A stretch of 64,000 bases of DNA. Source: Azoarcus sp. DD4 (lineage in GTDB: Bacteria; Pseudomonadota; Gammaproteobacteria; Burkholderiales; Rhodocyclaceae). The DNA lies in NCBI RefSeq assembly GCF_006496635.1, contig NZ_CP022958.1:1550001-1614000 (forward strand). Direction: 5' to 3'. Positions 1-8,150 of this stretch are shown here, piece by piece. Both the position numbers and the translations under genes were made by a program. Below the pieces are notes generated by a model. That model saw only the letters and a program-made list of their open reading frames with translations, ran no database searches and was not told the origin of the DNA. The stretch's first letter is position 1, and every line of letters starts with the position of its first letter.

Positions 1-194
1 GCCGCATGGCCGACGGTGAGGATGCCGGCATAGCCCAGCGCCATGTCGAGCGAGACCGCGAACAGGCCGAAGATCAGCACCTGGCTGAGCAGGGTGAGGT
101 GGTCGGGCAGCAGGAAGTAGCTGCTCGCCAGCGCCGCCCAGAACAGGGCTTCGACCAGCGGCAGACGTCTGGAAGAGAGGGTGAGTAAGGTCAT
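1..194 (-). CDS. livM: Branched-chain amino acid-type ABC transporter permease LivM (N-terminal part, runs off the window)
   Basis: Translating the complement from an ATG at 194 gives a protein starting MTLLTLSSRR, followed by hydrophobic segments and the pattern FAVSLDMALGYAGILTVGHA, which is typical of LivM permeases (the G-hGhxSxGHA signature region). Only about the first 64 residues are in the window. The ATG lies one base beyond the stop codon of livH, so the two permease genes are almost certainly co-translated. LivM pairs with LivH in the inner membrane to form the channel of an HAAT-family importer. The ATPases LivG and LivF are expected further left, outside the window. The substrate is not known; in this setting it is probably the compound attacked by the oxygenase cluster to the right rather than an amino acid. 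Confidence 0.85.
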   Translation of the reverse strand, partial: MTLLTLSSRRLPLVEALFWAALASSYFLLPDHLTLLSQVLIFGLFAVSLDMALGYAGILTVGHA

Positions 195-195
195 C

Positions 196-1053
196 TCATA
201 TCCCCTTGCGCGGAATCAGTCCGTTGGGCCGGACGAGCAGCGTGATCACCATGAACACGTAGATCAGGAAGGCGCCGAACTCGGGCAGGTAGTACTTGCC
301 GGCCACGTCCACGATGCCGACCAGCAGCGCCGCGACGAAGGGGCCGGTGATGGTGCCGGCGCCGCCGACACAGACCACGATCAGGAAGAAGATCAGGTAT
401 TTCAGCGGAAAGCTCGGCTCCAGTCCGAGCACGCCCAGGCTGAGCGCGCCGCCCAGGCCCGCCAGCCCGCAGCCGAGCGAGAAGGTGAGGAAGAACAGGC
501 GCTGCACATGGATGCCGGTGCCGCGCGCTACGCGCTGGTTGTCCACCGCCGCCCGCACCATCGCGCCATAGCGCGTCTTGTTGAGGAGCAGCAGCATGCA
601 GCCGAGCACTAGCAGGCCGCAGACCACCAGGAAGAGCCGGTAGCTGCCGACTTCCAGCCCCAGCAGCGAAACGCGGCCGGCCAGGCTTTCCGGCAGCGCG
701 AAGGGCTGCATGGTCGGGCCGAAGAAGTAGGTGAAGACCGCGATGGCCACGAACACCAGGCCGATGGACAGCAGCACCTGGTCGAGCGGATGGGCGCGGT
801 ACAGCCGGCGGTAGAGGCCGAATTCCAGTATCGCGCCGACCGCGGCGGCGGCCGCGAAGCTGATCGCCAGCGCCGGGAAGAAGCCGATGCCGAAGCGGTT
901 CATCGCCACCGCCGCGGCATAGCCGCCGACCATGGCAAAGGCGCCGTGAGCCAGGTTGACGAAGCTCATCAGGCCCATCGTGATCGACAGACCGACCGCG
1001 ATGAGAAAAAGCAGCATGCCGTAGGCCACGCCGTCGAATATCACTATGCCCAT
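196..1053 (-). CDS. livH: Branched-chain amino acid-type ABC transporter permease LivH
   Basis: A 285-residue, strongly hydrophobic protein with about eight membrane segments. It contains the hallmark LivH stretch around residues 27-45 (GLMSFVNLAHGAFAMVGGY) and the C-terminal GGAGTITGPFVAALLVG loop near residue 230 that contacts the ATPases. Length and motif order match the family. It lies 69 bases downstream of the binding-protein gene and directly upstream of livM, in the same leftward operon. Family members import hydrophobic amino acids, urea, amides and aromatic acids, so family membership alone does not give the substrate. The neighbouring ligase, ferredoxin and Rieske genes suggest an aromatic or amine substrate; this is inference. 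Confidence 0.9.
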   Translation of the reverse strand: MGIVIFDGVAYGMLLFLIAVGLSITMGLMSFVNLAHGAFAMVGGYAAAVAMNRFGIGFFPALAISFAAAAAVGAILEFGLYRRLYRAHPLDQVLLSIGLVFVAIAVFTYFFGPTMQPFALPESLAGRVSLLGLEVGSYRLFLVVCGLLVLGCMLLLLNKTRYGAMVRAAVDNQRVARGTGIHVQRLFFLTFSLGCGLAGLGGALSLGVLGLEPSFPLKYLIFFLIVVCVGGAGTITGPFVAALLVGIVDVAGKYYLPEFGAFLIYVFMVITLLVRPNGLIPRKGI

Positions 1054-1122
1054 TGGGTCTCCACGGATTCTCTGGAAGGGGAAGTCGGGAAGGCGGGCCC
1101 GCCGCAGCAGGCCCGCCGCGGC

Positions 1123-2307
1123 TTACTTGCCTTCCTTGGCCGGGTCCTTGACCTTGTCGAACTTGTCGAATTCGACGTTCACCAACTCGCCGCCGACCTG
1201 TTCGGTGCGGCGGATGTACACCGTCTGCACGATGTCCTTGGTGGTGGCGTCGATCTCGATCGGGCCGCGCGGGCTTTCCAGCGTCAGGCCCTTGAGCGCT
1301 TCCATCACCTTGTCGCCGGACACGTCGCCCTTGGTCTTCTGCAGCGCGCCGTCGATGGCGGCAAGGCCGTCGTAGGCGGTGATGGCGAAGTAGCTCGGGC
1401 GCATCTCCTTGCCGAAGGTGGCGTAGAAGTCCTTGACGAACTTCTGGTTCTTGTCCGACTTGTGGGCGTAGGAATAGTGGTGGCTGGTGATCAGGCCCTT
1501 GGCAACGTCGCCGGTGGCGGTGAGGTAGCTGTCGTCGGTGGCCTCGCCGGTGGCGAACAGCTTGATGCCGGCCTCTTCCATGCCGCGCTCCTTCCAGGCC
1601 TTGAGGAAGGCCGGCGGCATCACGCCGGAGGGGAAGAAGAAGAACACCGACTGCGGCTTGGCATCCTTGATGCGCTGCACGTAGGCGGAGAAGTCCGGGT
1701 TGTTCATCGGTGTGCGCACGCTGCCGACGACCTTGCCGCCGCCGGCGGTGAAGGCCTGCTCGAAGGCGGTGTGCGAATCGGTGCCGGAGGCGTAGTCGGC
1801 CACCACGACGTAGGTCTCCTTGATGCCGTTCTTCAGCATCCACTGCGCCATCGGCGCCGATACCTGCTGCACGGTGAAGGACACGCGGGCGATGTAGGGC
1901 GAGCTGGTGGTGATCGCCGAGGACGAGGCGTTCATCACCACGGTCGGGATCTTGGCCTGGGTGACGATGGGGGCGATGGCGTAGGCGTTGGGGCTGAAGT
2001 CGAGGCCGGCGATGAAGTTCACCTTGTCGCGCACCACCAGTTCCTGGGCGAAGCGCTTGGCGGCGTCGGGCGCCGGGCCGGCGGTGTCCTTCTTGATGAT
2101 CTCAACCTTCTTGCCGCCGATCATGCCGCCATGCTCCTTCAGGTAGAGCTGGATGCCGGCGTCGAACTGGCGGCCGTAGTCGGCGTAGGGGCCGGAGTAG
2201 GTGGCGATCACGCCGATGCGCAGGGTGTCGTCCGCGGCCGTGGCGACCTGGGCGAACCCGGCACTACACGCCAGGGCCAGTGCGGCCAGCAAGGGGGTCT
2301 TTCTCAT
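1123..2307 (-). CDS. Periplasmic substrate-binding protein of the Liv/HAAT ABC transporter
   Basis: A 394-residue type I periplasmic binding protein. The ATG at 2307 is chosen because it is preceded by GGAG at the right distance and starts a clean Sec signal peptide (MRKTPLLAALALACSAGFAQVATAA). The open frame extends further upstream, but without a ribosome-binding site. The mature protein begins with DDTLRIGVIATYSGPYADYGRQ, the usual opening strand of LivJ/LivK-like proteins, and has the two-lobe fold pattern to its end. It delivers the ligand to the LivHM permease encoded next. The family includes binders for aromatic acids, amides and urea, so the ligand cannot be called from sequence. Confidence 0.88.
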   Translation of the reverse strand: MRKTPLLAALALACSAGFAQVATAADDTLRIGVIATYSGPYADYGRQFDAGIQLYLKEHGGMIGGKKVEIIKKDTAGPAPDAAKRFAQELVVRDKVNFIAGLDFSPNAYAIAPIVTQAKIPTVVMNASSSAITTSSPYIARVSFTVQQVSAPMAQWMLKNGIKETYVVVADYASGTDSHTAFEQAFTAGGGKVVGSVRTPMNNPDFSAYVQRIKDAKPQSVFFFFPSGVMPPAFLKAWKERGMEEAGIKLFATGEATDDSYLTATGDVAKGLITSHHYSYAHKSDKNQKFVKDFYATFGKEMRPSYFAITAYDGLAAIDGALQKTKGDVSGDKVMEALKGLTLESPRGPIEIDATTKDIVQTVYIRRTEQVGGELVNVEFDKFDKVKDPAKEGK

Positions 2308-2417
2308 CGTTGAATCTCCACTGTTGGTGCCCCCGGGGGCGGGGCAGGGGTTGGCGAACGGGTATTGCGTATTGCCTTGCTCATGCCCCGCGCGCTTGCT
2401 TGGCGGCGGGGTCGGAT

Positions 2418-3686
2418 TCACTGCGCATTGCATGAGTTGCAGGCCTGGACGGCGAGCAGCGATTTGAGGTCGAAGCCTTCGTCGGCCAGTTGGGCCGGGG
2501 TGGCGGCGCAGCGCGCGGCCACCAGCTTGCGGCCGAGCATGTGGTCGGCCGGTCTGCTGACGGCATGCACCGAGGCGATGCGTCCGCCGCGCAGGCAGAA
2601 CAGGCTGAAGCGGCCGCTGGCGATATCGCCGCGCACGACTACTTCGTCGTCCGCTGCCATCAGGCCGGCCATCTGCAGCTTGGCGTCGTACTGGTCGCTC
2701 CAGAACCAGGGAACTGCCGCATAAGGCTGCGGCTGGCCGGCGACCAGGCTGGCGGCGGCGCGGGCAAGGTCGTTGGCCGCCTGGATGGATTCCAGCCGGA
2801 TCGGCGCGGCCGGATCGGCGGCGTACGGATTGGGGAAGGCTGCACAGTCGCCGGCGGCGAGCACGCGCGGCGCCGAGGTTTGGCCGAGGGCGTCGGTGAG
2901 GATGCCGTTGGCGCAGGCAATGCCGGCCCGTTCGGCCAGGCCGGTGTTGGGCAGCACGCCGATGCCGGCCACCACCAGGTCGCAGGCGATGCTTTCGCCG
3001 TCCTGCAGTTCGACCGCGGTGACTCGGTCGGCCTGGCCGATCAGCGCGCGCACGCCCTGGCCGCAGTGGATGTCCACCCCGTGGCGGCGGTGCAGCGCGG
3101 CGACGAAGTCGCTCAATTCGGGCGTGACCGCACGCGCCAGCAGGCGCGGCGCGGCTTCCACCACGCTCACCTGCAGGCCGCGGGTGGCCAGCGCGGACGC
3201 GACCTCCAGGCCGATGAAGCCGCCGCCGATGACGCAGGCGCGGCGGGCGTTGCGGGCGGCGGCGTCGAGCGCCAGGGCGTCGCCCAGGCTGCGTAGTTCG
3301 AACACGCCGGCGAGGTGGGCGCCGGGCAGCGTCAGCGGCCGGCAGCGTGCACCGGTGGTGAGCGCCAGCCAGTCGTAGCCGAGGCGGCGGCCGTCGTCGA
3401 GCACGACCACGCGGCCGGCGGTGTCGAGCGCGGTGACGCGGTGGCCGGTGAGAAGTTCGATGCCGCTCTCACGGTAGAAGTCGTCGGCCTTGAGCGCCAG
3501 CGCATCGACCTGGGTCTTGCCGGTGAGCAGGCCCTTGGAGAGCGGCGGGCGCTGGTAGGGGGCACGGGTCTCGTCGCCGATCAGCAGGATGCGCCCGTCG
3601 AAGCCGGCGTCGCGTGCGCTGGCGGCGAGCTGGGCGCCTGCGTAGGAGGCACCGACGATGACGAGAACAGGCGGGGCGGCGTTCAC
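2418..3686 (-). CDS. FAD-dependent ferredoxin reductase for the Rieske oxygenase
   Basis: A 422-residue reductase of the putidaredoxin/rhodocoxin reductase family. It has an N-terminal FAD-binding fold (VLVIVGASYAGAQLA, residues ~7-20), the PYQRPPLSKGLL motif, an NAD(P)H-binding fold (CVIGGGFIGLEVASAL, ~145-160), the FAD-ribityl motif VLAAGDCA (~275) and a C-terminal reductase domain. The start is a GTG at 3686 that overlaps the ferredoxin stop in a GTGA junction; the longer upstream frame is only an overlap with the ferredoxin gene. It should pass electrons from NADH to the [2Fe-2S] ferredoxin encoded just upstream, which then feeds the Rieske oxygenase. The C-terminus ends in CNSCNAQ, two cysteines of unknown meaning. 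Confidence 0.9.
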   Translation of the reverse strand: MNAAPPVLVIVGASYAGAQLAASARDAGFDGRILLIGDETRAPYQRPPLSKGLLTGKTQVDALALKADDFYRESGIELLTGHRVTALDTAGRVVVLDDGRRLGYDWLALTTGARCRPLTLPGAHLAGVFELRSLGDALALDAAARNARRACVIGGGFIGLEVASALATRGLQVSVVEAAPRLLARAVTPELSDFVAALHRRHGVDIHCGQGVRALIGQADRVTAVELQDGESIACDLVVAGIGVLPNTGLAERAGIACANGILTDALGQTSAPRVLAAGDCAAFPNPYAADPAAPIRLESIQAANDLARAAASLVAGQPQPYAAVPWFWSDQYDAKLQMAGLMAADDEVVVRGDIASGRFSLFCLRGGRIASVHAVSRPADHMLGRKLVAARCAATPAQLADEGFDLKSLLAVQACNSCNAQ

Positions 3687-4006
3687 GCTTGCTGCGCCGG
3701 CACGCTGACGACGATACCGTCCAGCTCGGCGCTGAGCGGCAGCTGACAGCTCAGGCGGCTGCCGGGGCGGCGTTCGGCGGCGACGCCGTCCAGCAACTCC
3801 TGCTCCATGTCGTCGGGCGCCGGCAGTTTGTCGAGGAAGGCGTCGTCCACATAGACATGGCAGGTGGCACAGGAGCAGCTGCCGCCGCATTCCGCGTCGA
3901 TGCCGCGGACGTTGTTGCGGATGGCCGCTTCCATGACGCTCTGGCCGATGGGGGCTTCCACCGCGCGGGTGGTGCCGTCCTTGAGGATGAAGTTGATCGT
4001 GGGCAT
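3683..4006 (-). CDS. [2Fe-2S] ferredoxin, adrenodoxin/putidaredoxin type
   Basis: A 107-residue ferredoxin. Cys40, Cys46, Cys49 and Cys87 form the C-x5-C-x2-C ... C cluster ligand pattern of the adrenodoxin/putidaredoxin class (AECGGSCSCATCH, then SCQLP). The ATG at 4006 gives the normal family length; the open frame extends upstream through the ligase gene only by chance. Its stop overlaps the GTG of the reductase gene, so the two are translationally coupled. It is the expected electron carrier between that reductase and the single-component Rieske oxygenase three genes upstream. There is no second ferredoxin or small oxygenase subunit in the cluster. Confidence 0.93.
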   Translation of the reverse strand: MPTINFILKDGTTRAVEAPIGQSVMEAAIRNNVRGIDAECGGSCSCATCHVYVDDAFLDKLPAPDDMEQELLDGVAAERRPGSRLSCQLPLSAELDGIVVSVPAQQA

Positions 4007-4014
4007 GGTGTCTC

Positions 4015-5454
4015 TCAGAACATCTCGAAGTATTCGCGCTGTTCCCAGTCGCTCACTTCGAGGTTGAAGCGGGCGATCTCGGCTTCCTTGATGTGGCAGA
4101 GGTAGTCGACGAAGCGCCGGCCGAGCTGCTCGCACAGGTAGTTGTCGGCGCGCAGCGCGTCGAGCGCGTCGCCCAGGGTGCGTGGCAGCGGGGCAGCGGC
4201 GGTCTCGTAGGGCGAGTCGGCCGACGGGCCGGGTTCGATGCGGCGGTGGATGCCGTCCAGCCCGGAGAACAGTTGCGAGGCGAGGTAGAGGTAGGGGTTG
4301 GCGGTGGGTTCGCCGATGCGGTTCTCGATCCGGGTGGCGGACTGGCCGACACCGCCGAGCACCCGCAGCAGCGCGCCACGGTTGTCGCGCCCCCACACCG
4401 CGCGGTCGGGCGCCAGCGAGAACGGCCGGTAGCGGCGGTAGCCGTTGATGGTCGGGCTGGCGAGCGCGGCCGAACCGCAGGCGTGGGCGAGCAGGCCGCC
4501 GAGGTAGTGGCGGCCGATCTCGCTCAGATCCTCGCCGGCGGTTTCGGGCACGAAGACGTTGCGGCCGTCGCGCTTGCTCTTCAGCGATTGATGCAGGTGC
4601 CAGCCACTCGACATCACGTTCGGAATCTTCGGCCGGCACATGAAGGTGGCGTGGTAGCCGTAGCGCCGGCACACCTGCTTGACCGCGCTGCGCAGCAGCA
4701 CCATGGCATCGGCCGGCGCCAGTCCGGCGGTGGGGCCGAAGGTGATCTCGAACTGGCTGGGGCCGAACTCGATCTCCAGCGAACGCAGCGGCAGTTCCAG
4801 GCCCTGGATGGTGGTGCGCAGCAACTCCATCACCGTGTCGACGCCGTCATAGCGCTGCTCGGTGAGGTACTGGTGGCCGTGCGACAGCAGCGACACCGCC
4901 GGCGACGTGCCCGGCTGGCCGGAATCGGGCAGCGCCATCTTCGGATCGTCGAGGCGGAAGACGTGGAATTCCACCTCCAGCCCGGCGATGAACTCGAGGC
5001 CGAGTTCGTCCAGCTGGCTCACGGCGCGGCGCAGGATCTGGCGGGTAGACAAGGGCGACGGCTGGCCGTCGGCCATGTAGGCGTCGCACAGCACCCAGCC
5101 GGTCTTGTGCGCCCAGGGCAGGATCTTGAAGGTGTCCGGATCGGCGACCATGGTGAAATCGGCGCCGCCCTGCATGCCGGGGAAGTCGAAGCCGCCGCCG
5201 GTGGAGAACACCGGGAAGACGGTCTTGTGCGAGGTGTCCTTCGCCAGCAGCGTGGTCGTCATGTTGACGCCGTCGCGCAGTGCATCCTTGGCCGCCTCGG
5301 CGACCAGGGTCTTGCCGCGCAGCACGCCGTGCTGGTCTGGAAAGGCGAAGCGCACCAGCTCTAGCCCTTCGGCGTCGATCCGGCGGATGACCGCGTCCGC
5401 GGCGTCGGCCTGCGCCGGCGACCACAGATCGAAGCGATCTACAAAGCTGGCCAT
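4015..5454 (-). CDS. Glutamine synthetase-like gamma-glutamyl ligase
   Basis: A 479-residue member of the glutamine synthetase superfamily. It has an N-terminal beta-grasp region (residues ~25-110) and a C-terminal catalytic domain with EVEFHVF (~165), EIEFGPSQFEITF (~255), the HLHQSL nucleotide/phosphate loop (~305), NGYRRYRP (~355) and the ENRIGEPTANPYLYLA segment (~395). Its place inside an oxygenase operon, away from nitrogen genes, argues against a housekeeping GlnA. Relatives join glutamate to amines such as aniline, isopropylamine or polyamines as the first catabolic step. Here it probably activates an amine before hydroxylation by the Rieske enzyme. No glutamyl-hydrolase or amidase gene is seen nearby, and the substrate is unknown. 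Confidence 0.8.
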   Translation of the reverse strand: MASFVDRFDLWSPAQADAADAVIRRIDAEGLELVRFAFPDQHGVLRGKTLVAEAAKDALRDGVNMTTTLLAKDTSHKTVFPVFSTGGGFDFPGMQGGADFTMVADPDTFKILPWAHKTGWVLCDAYMADGQPSPLSTRQILRRAVSQLDELGLEFIAGLEVEFHVFRLDDPKMALPDSGQPGTSPAVSLLSHGHQYLTEQRYDGVDTVMELLRTTIQGLELPLRSLEIEFGPSQFEITFGPTAGLAPADAMVLLRSAVKQVCRRYGYHATFMCRPKIPNVMSSGWHLHQSLKSKRDGRNVFVPETAGEDLSEIGRHYLGGLLAHACGSAALASPTINGYRRYRPFSLAPDRAVWGRDNRGALLRVLGGVGQSATRIENRIGEPTANPYLYLASQLFSGLDGIHRRIEPGPSADSPYETAAAPLPRTLGDALDALRADNYLCEQLGRRFVDYLCHIKEAEIARFNLEVSDWEQREYFEMF

Positions 5455-5466
5455 GGCTGTTCCCCG

Positions 5467-6789
5467 TTATTTCGGCAGGCGGGCGGCGGCCCAGGACGAC
5501 TGCTCGCGACGCTTGCGGTCGGCTTCCAGGCAGTAGCTGGCGGTCTTGTCGGACGGGCTGACGCCGTCGATCGAGGGCGGGCCGCTGAAGGCAGCGGCCT
5601 GCGCGGCGTCGATCAGCATCGGTGCGGGCTGGCCAGCCTGGGTGGCTTCGATCGCATTTACCAGGATGCGGCGGTAGGCGACGATGCCCTTGTCGGTGGT
5701 GCCCAGGTGTTCGCGGGTGCGGTCCTGGATCGGGCCCTGCGACTCGATCGCCCACTGGTCGTGGACGTTGATGTCGTTGCCCATGCCGGTGTAGGTCTCG
5801 TTCAGCTGCTCGTCGATGCTGTAGCCGTAGTTGTTGCGCTTGTTCTTGCGCGAGGTGTAGTCCGGCAGCTCGTACAGTTCGAGACGCTGCTCGCGCATCT
5901 GCTGCTTGTTCACCGGGCCGGTGAAGCTGGTGAAGATGGCGTACCAGTAGCAGTTGTAGTCATCGACCGGCACGTGCCACTGCGAGATGGTCATCTCCGA
6001 GCTCATCGGGATCACGAAGGCCTGCGGGAACACCACGTTGGTGACGCGCACATGGGTGCTGTCCTCGCTCAGCTTGCGCAGCGAGGTCAGGCGCAGGCCG
6101 TAGTCGGCGGACTCGACGTTGATCTCGGGGCGGTCGTACTCGCGCAGCACCTTGGTGATCGGCATGTCGGAGTCGTTGGAGGCGCCGCGGAACTGCTTGC
6201 CGTAGCTCGCCTCGGTGTCTTCGTCCTGGAAGAAGCGGTGCAGGTAGGAGGCGTGCGCCGGGTCGATGCCGACTTCCAGCGCCTGCAGCCAGTTGCATTC
6301 GAACAGGCCCTTGAAGGCGAAGACGTGGGTGTCCGGGGCGACGAAGCAGTCGAACTCGGGGAAGGCCGGCGGCTCGCCTTCACCGATGTAGGCAAAGACG
6401 ATCCCGCTCTTCTCGACCACCGGGTAGGCCGACTGCTTGATACGGCTGCACAGCTTGCTGCCTTCCGGCTCGGCGGGGGTTTCCAGACAGGTGCCCTTGG
6501 TGTCGAACAGCCAGCCGTGGAAGGGGCAGCGCAGGCCGCCGCCTTCGAGGCGGCCGAAGGCGAGGTCGGCGCCGCGGTGCGGACAGTCGCGGTCGAGCAT
6601 GCCGAGCTGGCCCTTGTCGTCGCGGAACAGCACGAAGTCCTGCCCCATCAGGCGGACCGCCTTGACCGGGCGCTTTTCTTCCAGTTCTTCGACGAGGGCG
6701 ACCGGCTGCCAGTAGCGGCGCAGCAGCTTGCCGGCAGGAGCTGCGGGGCCGATGCGGGTGATGAGATCGTTCTGTTCTGCACTGATCAA
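5467..6789 (-). CDS. Rieske non-heme iron oxygenase, alpha subunit (PobA/phthalate-dioxygenase-like)
   Basis: A 440-residue single-component oxygenase. The Rieske cluster ligands are Cys69, His71, Cys88 and His91 (CPHRGAD ... CPFHGW). The mononuclear iron ligands are probably His179 and His184 in GIDPAHASYLH plus a later acid. I place the start at a TTG at 6789 because AGGAG precedes it by seven bases. An in-frame ATG at 6825 would sit inside the ATTGCATACAA operator and lacks a ribosome-binding site. It is the first gene of the leftward cluster, followed after 12 bases by the ligase gene. By family it hydroxylates or demethylates aromatic rings with electrons from the ferredoxin pair downstream. 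The substrate is unknown. Confidence 0.85.
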   Translation of the reverse strand: MISAEQNDLITRIGPAAPAGKLLRRYWQPVALVEELEEKRPVKAVRLMGQDFVLFRDDKGQLGMLDRDCPHRGADLAFGRLEGGGLRCPFHGWLFDTKGTCLETPAEPEGSKLCSRIKQSAYPVVEKSGIVFAYIGEGEPPAFPEFDCFVAPDTHVFAFKGLFECNWLQALEVGIDPAHASYLHRFFQDEDTEASYGKQFRGASNDSDMPITKVLREYDRPEINVESADYGLRLTSLRKLSEDSTHVRVTNVVFPQAFVIPMSSEMTISQWHVPVDDYNCYWYAIFTSFTGPVNKQQMREQRLELYELPDYTSRKNKRNNYGYSIDEQLNETYTGMGNDINVHDQWAIESQGPIQDRTREHLGTTDKGIVAYRRILVNAIEATQAGQPAPMLIDAAQAAAFSGPPSIDGVSPSDKTASYCLEADRKRREQSSWAAARLPK

Positions 6790-6814
6790 GGGAGTTCTCC
6801 TGGGCTGTCTTGTG

Positions 6815-6825
6815 ATTGCATACAA
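6815..6825. promoter_or_regulatory. Candidate GntR operator upstream of the Rieske/ligase operon
   Basis: The sequence ATTGCATACAA lies 25 bases upstream of the proposed TTG start of the Rieske gene. The same 11 bases occur in front of the divergent GntR/FCD gene at 7296-7306. It resembles the TTGTAT-N-CAA-type half-palindromes bound by FadR/VanR-like regulators. Its position close to the translation start would suit repression. Confidence 0.6.
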
Positions 6826-6865
6826 CGGTATCCAATAGTAGACAAACCTTGATCCAGGTCAACAC

Positions 6866-7295
6866 GAATTTGGAAAATTCTGGTTTGGTGCTGTTGCCTT
6901 GGAGGTGGGGTGATTTTTAGTTTTATATAAAAAACAATTACTTGTTTAAATTATAACCGTTTGGCTGTTGATGTCCGTTTTTCCGTTCGCCAACAATCTG
7001 GCGATTGATGTATGCAGTGAAGTAGATTTAAAAACGGCATGTATTTCGATGGATGCAAGAAGCGCTCCAGTTCGACGTAATGCCGATTTGTTCCAATCAA
7101 AATTGTTCATAAACAAACATTTGACGAAAGTGCAAGTCGCCGTTTCGCTCTGAAAGGCTAGAAAATCAATACTTTCGGAGGTTTTGGTGCGTGGGTCGGG
7201 CGCTTTTCCGGGTGCTTCTGCACCACTGATGGGCGTAGATGCACTGGATTGAGGAGTGGCGTGTCCGGCCGGGGCTGGAGATGCCGGCTGCCGGC
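6866..7295. other. AT-rich intergenic region between the divergent Rieske operon and the GntR gene
   Basis: This stretch of more than 400 bases holds no convincing gene. Its base composition is clearly lower in GC than everything around it, with A/T-rich runs at 6910-6960 and 7020-7060. The short frames in it (for example 6968-7153) have no ribosome-binding site and no recognisable product. It must contain the promoters of both divergent transcripts. Confidence 0.6.
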
Positions 7296-7307
7296 ATTGC
7301 ATACAAT
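7296..7307. promoter_or_regulatory. Candidate GntR autoregulatory operator
   Basis: ATTGCATACAAT, whose reverse complement is ATTGTATGCAAT, is a near-perfect 12-bp palindrome 44 bases before the GntR start. Its first eleven bases are identical to the element at 6815 before the divergent Rieske gene. Two copies facing the two promoters fit a regulator that controls both its own gene and the oxygenase operon. Confidence 0.62.
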
Positions 7308-7351
7308 GGGGTTAGAATCCGACCGATACGACGAGACAAGGTGGCGAATCC

Positions 7352-8101
7352 ATGATGCAGTCCCAGCAATCACGCGTACTGGTGCAGTTGCGCGATCTCA
7401 TCCTCAAGGGCGCCTTTGCGCCGGGCGAACGGCTGGCGGAGATTCCGCTGGCGGAGCGGCTGGGGGCATCGCGCACACCGGTGCGGCTTGCACTGGCTAC
7501 CTTGCAGCACGAGGGGCTGATCGAACCGCTGAACGGCGGCGGCTATCAGATGCGGCAGTTCACCGCGCAGGAGGTGTCGGACGCGATCGAGGTGCGGGGT
7601 GTGCTGGAGGGCATGGCGGCGCGCCTGCTGGCGGAGCGGGGCGTACCGCGCCAGTTGATGCGCGAACTGCAGGATTGCATCGCGCAGGGCGAGGAGGCGG
7701 TGAACAAGGCGACGATGGATCTCGACGATTACGCCGCCTACCAGGAGATGAACAACCGCTTCCACGATCTCATCGTCCATGGTTGCGGCAATACCGCGCT
7801 GGTACGGGCAATGGACATGCTCAACGGTCAGCCGTTCGCCGCCGCCAGCGCCACCCTGCCGATGCAGTCGGCGCTGGAAGAGGAAGGGCACCGCTGGATG
7901 CGCTACGCGCACGAGCAGCATCGCACCATCGTCGAGGCGATCGCCCGCGGTCAGGGCATGCGCGCCAGTGCGCTGGCGCAGGAGCATGTGGAGATTGCCC
8001 GGATGAACGTGGATGAAGCGCTGGAGCGCCCGGAACGGGTCGCCGACATCATGCCGGGCATCCGCTTCGTGGCGCCCGGCGGGCGCATCGCGCGGCCTTG
8101 A
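7352..8101 (+). CDS. GntR-family transcriptional regulator, FCD (FadR/VanR) subfamily
   Basis: A 249-residue regulator with an N-terminal winged helix (residues ~8-75, including APGERLAEIPLAERLGASRTPVRLALATLQHEGLIE) and a helical FCD effector domain (~85-225). That domain has the metal-ligand pattern expected of the family (NNRFHDLIVHGCGN, HRTIVEAIARG, HVEIAR). It starts with two ATG codons; the first follows AAGGTGG. It is divergent from the Rieske/ligase/ferredoxin/ABC operon and is the obvious local regulator. FCD regulators usually sense organic acids and often repress until the substrate binds. The effector is unknown. Confidence 0.88.
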   Translation: MMQSQQSRVLVQLRDLILKGAFAPGERLAEIPLAERLGASRTPVRLALATLQHEGLIEPLNGGGYQMRQFTAQEVSDAIEVRGVLEGMAARLLAERGVPRQLMRELQDCIAQGEEAVNKATMDLDDYAAYQEMNNRFHDLIVHGCGNTALVRAMDMLNGQPFAAASATLPMQSALEEEGHRWMRYAHEQHRTIVEAIARGQGMRASALAQEHVEIARMNVDEALERPERVADIMPGIRFVAPGGRIARP

Positions 8102-8150
8102 GCGGCGTCCGGCCGGCGACTGTCGTGCACTTTGGCCGGACGGGCACGGC

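Noticed and set aside
6968..7153. 60-codon frame in the AT-rich region before the GntR gene
   Set aside because: No ribosome-binding site, no recognisable product, and it lies in the divergent control region.
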